Positions 63,519-64,000 of a stretch of 64,000 bases of DNA are shown here, piece after piece. This DNA comes from Plantactinospora sp. BC1 (GTDB taxonomy: Bacteria; Actinomycetota; Actinomycetes; Mycobacteriales; Micromonosporaceae). Made by a program: the position numbers and the translations under genes. The notes beneath the pieces are model-generated. The model saw only the letters and a program-made list of their open reading frames with translations. It was not told the origin of the DNA and made no database searches. The stretch lies in contig NZ_CP028158.1 of assembly GCF_003030345.1 (NCBI RefSeq), forward strand, positions 3,534,001 to 3,598,000, given 5' to 3'. How positions within the stretch are numbered: position 1 is the first letter of the stretch; the number at the start of each line of letters is the position of its first letter.

Positions 63519-64000
63519 TCAGAGCCCCAGGTCGCGGCCGATGATCTCCTTCATGATCTCGGTGGTGCCGCCGTAGATGGTCTGCACCCGACCGTCCAGC
63601 CAGGCCCGGGCGACCGGGTACTCCAGCATGTAGCCGTAGCCGCCGTGCAGTTGGACGCAGCGGTCGGCGACCCGGTTCTGCAACTCGGTGGTCCACCACT
63701 TGACCTTCGCCGCGTCCACCGCGGAGAGCCGGCCCGCGTTGAACTCGGCGACACAGTGGTCGAGGAAGGTACGGGCGATCGTGACCTCGGTGTCCAGCTC
63801 GGCGAGGAGGAAGCGGTTGTGCTGGAACGCGCCGATCGGCCGGCCGAACGCCTGGCGGGACCGGGCGTGCTCCAGGGTGACCGCGAGCAGCCGCTCGGCG
63901 GCGGCGACCGCGGCGACCGCGATGCCGAGCCGTTCCCGGGGCAGGTTCGCCATCAGGTGGTAGAAGCCGCTGTTCTCCGTACCGAGCAGGTTCGCCGCCG
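63519..64000 (-). CDS. Acyl-CoA dehydrogenase, C-terminal part (continues beyond window)
   Basis: 160 codons of a flavoprotein that oxidises acyl-CoA thioesters; the N-terminal part lies beyond position 64000. NLLGTENSGFYHLMANLPRE is the start of the C-terminal helical domain, then RLGIAVAAVAAAERLLAVTL. HARSRQAFGRPIGAFQHNRF and LHGGYGYMLEYPVARAWLDG contact the flavin and CoA. RVQTIYGGTTEIMKEIIGRD has the family Glu position near the end of the conserved core. Substrate chain length cannot be told. Confidence 0.95.
   Translation of the reverse strand, partial: AANLLGTENSGFYHLMANLPRERLGIAVAAVAAAERLLAVTLEHARSRQAFGRPIGAFQHNRFLLAELDTEVTIARTFLDHCVAEFNAGRLSAVDAAKVKWWTTELQNRVADRCVQLHGGYGYMLEYPVARAWLDGRVQTIYGGTTEIMKEIIGRDLGL

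Overview
The window is very GC-rich DNA (codon third positions are nearly always G or C) with GTG and even TTG starts and strong AGGAGG-type ribosome sites. It carries hallmark genes of filamentous actinobacteria: an HrdB-type principal sigma factor, IdeR, Spo0M, SOS genes with CGAAC-N4-GTTCG boxes, B12-dependent ribonucleotide reductase with NrdR, and small DUF3039/DUF3046/DUF5522/DUF7455 proteins. The gene content and order (recX-recA, miaB, miaA-dapF, hflX, lexA-nrdR-nrdJ) fit Micromonosporaceae best; that family-level assignment is inference. The window is mostly core chromosome, with no prophage, insertion sequence, CRISPR array or biosynthetic cluster.

Layout. 0-24 kb: hrdB with a strong 3' hairpin, a DUF7455 protein, an SF2 helicase, a TRIC-like channel, pseudouridine catabolism (psuG plus a PfkB kinase), a BrnT/BrnA-like toxin-antitoxin pair, an LtrA-like membrane protein and an HhH-GPD glycosylase. 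Next come an I36-type secreted protein, a membrane-anchored HTH/CU044_5270 protein, a gene-poor stretch (14.8-16.5 kb), an exported protein, a cupin, a secreted chitin/cellulose-active LPMO, a CPBP protease, a methyltransferase, dtd, spo0M and a second sigma factor. 24-36 kb: an ABC exporter with a divergent two-HTH TetR regulator, an AcuC-like deacetylase, a rhodanese, ideR, a lipoprotein, DUF5522, DUF2332 and nrdJ. 36-51 kb: nrdR, a LysM division-inhibitor-like gene divergent from lexA over three SOS boxes, a Gly-rich-tailed membrane protein, hflX, malic enzyme, dapF, miaA, a dioxygenase-like protein, a DUF349 protein, miaB and DUF2277. 51-64 kb: tRNA-Sec, the gluABCD uptake operon, rny, a BKACE protein, recX, recA with an intein, DUF3046, an MFS transporter and a truncated acyl-CoA dehydrogenase.

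Functional links: lexA, recA, recX and the LysM gene form an SOS regulon; nrdR-nrdJ supply dNTPs; miaA and miaB act successively on tRNA A37; the four glu genes form one transporter.

Most unusual observations: (1) a 45-bp repeat containing a hairpin with compensatory base changes, upstream of two unrelated exported-protein genes at 16.3 and 17.8 kb; (2) a family of tiny ORFs starting MTER..., each overlapping the start codon of the next ORF, two in series before rny and one before gluA; (3) a 194-bp stretch perfectly identical between the two sigma genes, suggesting gene conversion; (4) a full-length 364-residue LAGLIDADG intein in RecA; (5) a TetR regulator with an added C-terminal HTH; (6) a solitary tRNA-Sec gene; (7) many short intergenic tandem repeats of 18-28 bp.
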